NCBI GenBank assembly: GCA_023409535.1 | Contig: JAEYGZ010000012.1 | Location: forward strand, 62,001 to 126,000 | Origin: Bacillota bacterium | Lineage (GTDB): Bacteria; Bacillota; Clostridia; Lachnospirales; Lachnospiraceae | Direction: 5' to 3' | Length of the DNA: 64,000 nt | In this document: in pieces, positions 59,728 to 64,000 of the stretch | Layout of the letters: every line of letters begins with the position of its first letter | Position numbering within the stretch: the first letter of the stretch is position 1 | Notes under the pieces: generated by a model | What the model was told of the DNA's origin: nothing | The model's database searches: none | Seen by the model: the letters and a program-made list of their open reading frames with translations, nothing else | Position numbers and translations under genes: made by a program

Positions 59728-60444
59728 CTAAATTCTACTTAAATAATCAAAATCATTTTGAATGGCATCCCATACAGGCTTATCAAATTCTTCGTGCTCC
59801 AGGATAAAATAGGCTGCATATTGTGCTGCTTCCTTAATCTTCTTCATATCGATGATACCGTCCGCAGCATCCACATTCTTTTTCTCGCTGTCGATCTGCT
59901 TAATATGGATTAACTCAACACGTTTGCCCCATTTTTTAATATACTCCGCCGGGTCAACACCGGCATAAGCCACCCAGAACACATCAAGCTCCAGCACCAC
60001 ATTCTCATTCGTCTTCTCTGCCAAAAGATCCATGGCGAACTTATCCCCAAGCTTCACAAATTCATGGGCATGATTATGGTAGCCAACCTTGATGCCTTCC
60101 TTGGACGCTCTGTCAGCTGCCTTATTCAGCACCTCGGCCACATGATCAATCTCCTCCAGGGTATCCATCTTCGCCCAGGGGCAGATGATATATTTGGAAC
60201 CAATTTCTTTATTATAGGATAACTCCGCCTCAAAATTCTCTTCAAAAACCTGCAAGCCACTATGGGTACCAACCGAATACAGTCCGCTTTCCTGCAATAA
60301 CTGTGCCTGCTCCCCTGCAGTCAGCCCGCCATATCCGGCAAATTCAACACCGCTGAAGCCAATCTCGCCGACTCTTTTTACCGCACCGGTAAAATCCTTC
60401 TTTGTCTCTTCATTGACAGACCAAAGCTGTAAAGATATCTCCAT
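59728..60444 (-). CDS. Sugar phosphate isomerase/epimerase, AP-endonuclease-2 fold (238 aa)
   Basis: A xylose-isomerase-like TIM-barrel protein. Visible motifs are FSGVEFAGYGGL, VGYHNHAHEFVKLGDK with metal-ligand histidines, and ENVVLELDVFWVAYAGVDP with a ligand glutamate, then VELIHIKQID. It is shorter than most (about 260-290). It follows two Gfo/Idh/MocA oxidoreductases, suggesting a sugar or inositol-type catabolic set. The substrate cannot be specified. Confidence 0.85.
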   Translation of the reverse strand: MEISLQLWSVNEETKKDFTGAVKRVGEIGFSGVEFAGYGGLTAGEQAQLLQESGLYSVGTHSGLQVFEENFEAELSYNKEIGSKYIICPWAKMDTLEEIDHVAEVLNKAADRASKEGIKVGYHNHAHEFVKLGDKFAMDLLAEKTNENVVLELDVFWVAYAGVDPAEYIKKWGKRVELIHIKQIDSEKKNVDAADGIIDMKKIKEAAQYAAYFILEHEEFDKPVWDAIQNDFDYLSRI

Positions 60445-60508
60445 AAGCCTAACCCCTTCTCATTCAGTATTTCTATCTGTACAAATGTTATACTATTTGC
60501 GAGCCTGC

Positions 60509-61474
60509 TCAAACTACATGCTCTTTCTTACCGCTTTGATAGGATTTGTAAGCCGCCTCCATCATTCTGGTCAGCATGAGAGCATCCTCTATTCCAAAGG
60601 TAACGCCCTCCTGCGGCTTCTCACCCCTCGCCCATTGAACCAACGGGGATGGTAAAGCCTTGGGAAGCTGTGCCGCTTCCCATTTACCGCCCGTTTCTTC
60701 TGTGGCATATGTCACACCGTTACGGATAAAGAGTGCTCCTTTCGTACCGCTGATCTCCAGTATTGCCGGATTATAAACGGATACAAAGCCTGTCTCGGAT
60801 ACGCCGATCGCTCCTTGTTCAAACTCAATAAGGGATACGGCATTGTCCTCTACTCCGTGTTCCGTCACCTCTGTAAACAAGGACTGCACTGTCATGGGCT
60901 TGCCAAGAAGCCAGTTAAGCAGATACATGGGATGCGCTCCCAAATCAATCATGGCACCTCCGCCGCACTGCTCCTTATTATAGAAATGCGCCGGAAGCCA
61001 GTCACCAATACTGCCATTATGGACATTGCGCATTCTTGCGTAAGTAATTTTACCCAGAGCACCGCTTTGCACCAGCTGCTTCGCATATAAGAATTCAGGA
61101 TCACATTTTTTCACCAGAGATAAGGTGATATCCGTTCCCTTCTTCTCCAAAGCTTCCTTAATCTTCAGGCATTCCGCAATGGTCAGGGCAAGAACCTTCT
61201 CACTGAAGACCTTCTTTCCTGCCTCAATTGCTTTGAGAATCAATGCCGTATGTTCGGAGGTGGCAGAAGTAATGACAACACCGTCAATTGATTTATCCTG
61301 CAGCAGCTCGTCATAATCTTCATAGCAAGCCGCGCCAAATTGCTTCGCATACTTTTGTCCTCTTACGGAATCCTCATCCCAGATCGCCGTCACCTTACTG
61401 TCAGTCTTCTCGAGAATTTCTTTGGTGTAGCCCTCCGCATGAACATGCCAATAGCTTATAATTGCAATATTCAT
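60509..61474 (-). CDS. Gfo/Idh/MocA-family oxidoreductase (321 aa)
   Basis: NAD(P)-dependent oxidoreductase. It starts MNIAIISYWHVHAEGYTKEI, then an N-terminal Rossmann domain with VFSEKVLALTIAECLKIKE (the EKP-like motif is EKV here) and the C-terminal domain YNKEQCGGGAMIDLGAHPMY. The start is uncertain: ATG 61474 is 13 bases from AAAGG, and ATG 61486 is too close to it. It is the middle gene of the operon and overlaps nothing. Confidence 0.82.
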   Translation of the reverse strand: MNIAIISYWHVHAEGYTKEILEKTDSKVTAIWDEDSVRGQKYAKQFGAACYEDYDELLQDKSIDGVVITSATSEHTALILKAIEAGKKVFSEKVLALTIAECLKIKEALEKKGTDITLSLVKKCDPEFLYAKQLVQSGALGKITYARMRNVHNGSIGDWLPAHFYNKEQCGGGAMIDLGAHPMYLLNWLLGKPMTVQSLFTEVTEHGVEDNAVSLIEFEQGAIGVSETGFVSVYNPAILEISGTKGALFIRNGVTYATEETGGKWEAAQLPKALPSPLVQWARGEKPQEGVTFGIEDALMLTRMMEAAYKSYQSGKKEHVV

Positions 61475-61493
61475 AATAATAACCATGCCTTTC

Positions 61494-62576
61494 TCAATCG
61501 AAATATACCGGCTGTCCCGTAGCAGCTGATTTATAAATTGCTTCCAGTATCTCGGATACCACGCAGGCCTGCTCCGGAAGCACGATCGGATCTGTGTCAT
61601 TCTTTACCGCATCGATCCAGCGTCTTGCTTCCACGTCTGCAGGGGAACTGGAGACGCCGTCATAAAATGCTACGCCACCGGCAGCCATATCAGGCTTAAT
61701 CTCAATCAGACGGTTAAATTCGCCCTTATTTATCGTTACTCCGTTTTTAATCTGCGCACCTGCATCACTGCCGCAGAGCACCGTGCTTCCTTCCTGGATC
61801 GGCTCACAGGTATTCAGTGCCCAGCTGGACTCAAGAATAATCGTTGCGCCGTTCTTCATCACAATAAAACCAAAGGCAGAATCCTCCATGGTATGCTGCT
61901 CAGGATTCCAGCCGCCCCACGGATTACCGCAATCCGCATTGTTAACCTTCTTATATTTTGTTCCGACCACCATCTTCGGCTCATAATTGTTCATCAGGTA
62001 AAGTGTTACATCCAGGGAGTGGGTGCCGATATCGATTAACGGACCTCCGCCCTGCTCCTGTTCATTTAAAAATACACCCCAATTCGGTGTTCCTCTTCTT
62101 CTTACCGCAAAAGCCTTTGCAAAATAAATCTCGCCCAGATCGCCGCGCTCGATTACCTGCTTCAGGTAAATAGCCTCAGGCTTATGTCTGTGCTGATAAC
62201 CGATGGTCAGCTTCTTACCGGTTTCCTTCGCAGCAGCAACCATCCTTCTTGCATCCTCAGCTGTCTTAGCCATAGGCTTCTCACACATAACATGCTTGCC
62301 CGCATATAAGGAATCGATGGAAATCGGCGCATGGGAACGATTTGGTGTACAAACATGTACAATGTCGATTTCTTTGTCCTGAAGCAGCTCCTTATAATCA
62401 GTGTAAACCTTCGCATCCGGTGTACCATACTCTGCTTTTGCTTTCTCAGCTTTTTCGATAATAAGGTCACAGAAAGCAACCATTTCCACATCGCCAAGCT
62501 TACTTAGAGAAGGCATATGCTTACCGTTTGCAATGCCTCCGCAGCCGATAATACCGACTTTCAATTTCTTCTCCAT
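61494..62576 (-). CDS. Gfo/Idh/MocA-family oxidoreductase (360 aa)
   Basis: NAD(P)-binding GIIGCGGIANGKH at the N-terminus, the catalytic-lysine motif GKHVMCEKPMAKTAEDARRM near residues 93-112, and NEQEQGGGPLIDIGTHSLDV in the C-terminal domain. First gene of the operon, start ATG 62576 after AAAAGGGGATTTGTACT. It shares the family but little sequence with the next gene, so the pair probably catalyses successive or paired steps (as in ketose/inositol pathways). Confidence 0.9.
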   Translation of the reverse strand: MEKKLKVGIIGCGGIANGKHMPSLSKLGDVEMVAFCDLIIEKAEKAKAEYGTPDAKVYTDYKELLQDKEIDIVHVCTPNRSHAPISIDSLYAGKHVMCEKPMAKTAEDARRMVAAAKETGKKLTIGYQHRHKPEAIYLKQVIERGDLGEIYFAKAFAVRRRGTPNWGVFLNEQEQGGGPLIDIGTHSLDVTLYLMNNYEPKMVVGTKYKKVNNADCGNPWGGWNPEQHTMEDSAFGFIVMKNGATIILESSWALNTCEPIQEGSTVLCGSDAGAQIKNGVTINKGEFNRLIEIKPDMAAGGVAFYDGVSSSPADVEARRWIDAVKNDTDPIVLPEQACVVSEILEAIYKSAATGQPVYFD

Positions 62577-62809
62577 AGTACAAATCCCCTTTTAGAAATA
62601 TTTTTATTTCATCAGGGAGGATCCGTCCCTCTCCGATGATAGTTAACACCAATAAAAACATAGCATAAAACCAATCCGCATGATATAATGTATTTATAAA
62701 AAAATATCAATAATTTGTCCTTTGAAAAATATGAAATAAAATTTTTTACCCAAGCTTTGTGTCTTAAGTATAAAGTATACAGCTCTTGATGAAAGGCATG
62801 ATTATTCCC

Positions 62810-63703
62810 ATGGAAAGCTCCTATTATATCGAAACCCGGAATATGTACGGAGACATCCCCCTACAATTCAGTACACATGTGCAAAAGGCGTATGGACCTC
62901 AGACTATGGTGAAGGCTCATATCCACAATTACATAGAAATTATTTATGCGCAGTCGGGAGAATATGAGATCTTACTCAATAATCGGGATTACAGCTTTAA
63001 AACCGGAGATATGGTTTTGATAAATTCCAACGAAATTCATAAAATATTGTCTCTGTCAAAAGGATGGAATCAGTACGTCGTCGTAAAATTTGAACCAGAA
63101 ATGCTGTACACCACCTCCCAGACTCACTTTGCCATGAAATATGTGATGCCCTTTATCCTCAATGATTCCACACACCAGAAGGTTTTCTTAAGGGAAGAAC
63201 TGGAGAAAACGGTAATCCCGGGCCTCATTCTAGGGATCAGCAGGGAATACGCCAGGAAGGAGTATGGTTACGAGCTGGCCATACGGGCAAATATCTATAA
63301 CCTGTTTCTTCTCATCCTTCGCAGGTGGAATGAGCAAAATGTAGATCTTCATCTTGGCAGTGAGCTGGATAAAGGCATGATAACCAGGCTTCAGACGGTA
63401 TTTGACTATATTGAGGAGAATTATCCGAATGATATCACCGCCCTGCAAATGGCACAGCGCTGCAACCTCAGCTACAGCTATTTCTCCAGACTCTTTACAA
63501 GGGTTATGAAGAGAAGCTTTAAGGAATATCTAAATTATGTCCGTATATCAAAGGCAGAGCTGTTGCTGACCACCACGGGTTTGAATATCACTGAGATTGC
63601 AATGCAGGTGGGCTTTTCGACCTCAAGTTATTTTATTCAGCAATTCAAGCATTATAAGGATATCTCTCCAAAGCAATATCAGCTGCGGTATAAGGTCAGC
63701 TGA
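62810..63703 (+). CDS. AraC-family transcriptional regulator (297 aa)
   Basis: The N-terminal cupin ligand-binding domain (VKAHIHNYIEIIYAQSGEYE, then FKTGDMVLINSNEIHKI) is followed by the two-HTH AraC domain: ALQMAQRCNLSYSYFSRLF and ITEIAMQVGFSTSSYFIQQF, ending ISPKQYQLRY. It is divergent from the isomerase/oxidoreductase operon and probably controls it in response to the sugar. The start could be TTG 62786, ATG 62789, 62798 or 62810. I take 62810 because GAAAGG lies 13 bases upstream; none is ideal. Confidence 0.85.
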   Translation: MESSYYIETRNMYGDIPLQFSTHVQKAYGPQTMVKAHIHNYIEIIYAQSGEYEILLNNRDYSFKTGDMVLINSNEIHKILSLSKGWNQYVVVKFEPEMLYTTSQTHFAMKYVMPFILNDSTHQKVFLREELEKTVIPGLILGISREYARKEYGYELAIRANIYNLFLLILRRWNEQNVDLHLGSELDKGMITRLQTVFDYIEENYPNDITALQMAQRCNLSYSYFSRLFTRVMKRSFKEYLNYVRISKAELLLTTTGLNITEIAMQVGFSTSSYFIQQFKHYKDISPKQYQLRYKVS

Positions 63704-63724
63704 TGTAAAAAATGCAATTTAAAA

Positions 63725-63771
63725 GGCAGGCATGGACGTCAGGCGGTACCTGTATTCCTCCATGCTCTGCC
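63725..63771. terminator. Bidirectional terminator hairpin
   Basis: Imperfect stem GGCAGGCATGGA / TCCATGCTCTGCC with A tract before and T-rich sequence after, between convergent genes. Confidence 0.55.
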
Positions 63772-63809
63772 CTTTCCTTTCTCTTATCATGGTTTCTCAT
63801 TCAAATTCA

Positions 63810-63992
63810 TCATGGTTTCGTACTGTCCGTAGGTGAAGTAAAATTATGACCTAATTTATTCTGTCCCCGGGAGCTCTTATCTGTAGTATAGGTTTTATCT
63901 TCACTGCCTGTATTTTTAGATGCTTCGCCTGTCTTCATCGACTGTCTTTCATCCATTTCTTTACGGTATCTCTGGTTTGACTGCTTGCTCAA
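63810..63992 (-). CDS. Small hydrophilic protein, possibly partial at the window edge (60 aa)
   Basis: A Ser/Thr/Lys/Asn-rich, highly charged, hydrophobic-poor protein (EASKNTGSEDKTYTTDKSSR). The frame begins with TTG 63992 but stays open to the window edge, so the true start may be beyond it. ATG 63956 is an internal alternative. Composition resembles the 56-residue protein at 37067 without clear homology. No family recognised. Confidence 0.4.
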   Translation of the reverse strand: MSKQSNQRYRKEMDERQSMKTGEASKNTGSEDKTYTTDKSSRGQNKLGHNFTSPTDSTKP

Positions 63993-64000
63993 GCTATCAC

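Overview
The window reads as chromosomal DNA of an anaerobic, spore-forming, nitrogen-fixing Lachnospiraceae-type Clostridium. The evidence is the cotJABC spore-coat operon, a Clostridium-style nif operon (nifH-I1-I2-D-K-E-NB plus a split nifV), a class II (B12) ribonucleotide reductase, AGGAGG-type ribosome binding sites and near-consensus sigma-A promoters. Family assignments are from reading the translations; no database search was run.

Region 1 (1-13.5 kb) is a PBSX/diffocin-like contractile-tail locus. It has sheath, tube, chaperone with a textbook -1 frameshift signal, a short tape measure, baseplate proteins and fibres. No capsid, portal, terminase or integrase gene is visible, so I read it as a probable tailocin or a tail-only prophage remnant. 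A GP20-like scaffold protein survives next to it. Control elements sit at the right end: an XRE repressor with an ImmA-like protease, four operator copies inside two divergent promoters, a Cro-sized HTH gene, an ArpU/sigma-like activator, and a LexA-type box on the start of a consensus promoter that reads antisense to the HTH gene. Between activator and structural operon lie two homologous units of about 105 nt, each with the same promoter/upstream element and its own terminator hairpin: candidate twin small RNAs or tandem attenuated leaders. The left edge looks like the 5' part of a group II intron.

Region 2 (13.5-39.7 kb) is housekeeping and membrane biology: cotJABC, a lipid kinase with a VanZ-like protein, a nuclease-helicase fusion, a DUF1292 protein, a UvrD helicase, gltX, a four-gene ABC export system with a large CARDB-type surface protein, an AI-2E transporter, a MoxR/DUF58/transglutaminase operon, a membrane foldase-like protein, a DUF3298 protein and putP.

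Region 3 (39.8-53.9 kb) is the Mo-nitrogenase island. modABC (molybdate uptake) and nifH...nifV run in the same direction. Each operon has its own promoter and a leader hairpin/terminator, and the two leaders share a 12-nt core, which suggests common attenuation control. The operon also encodes a [2Fe-2S] ferredoxin whose cysteines fall at the same positions as in the C. pasteurianum protein.

Region 4 (53.9-64 kb) holds the B12-dependent ribonucleotide reductase with two NrdR-like boxes, a small membrane protein, tldD/tldE, and a sugar-type operon (isomerase and two Gfo/Idh/MocA oxidoreductases) divergent from an AraC regulator. A 44-bp dispersed repeat occurs just upstream of both nifI2 and tldD, where it supplies the Shine-Dalgarno in each case.
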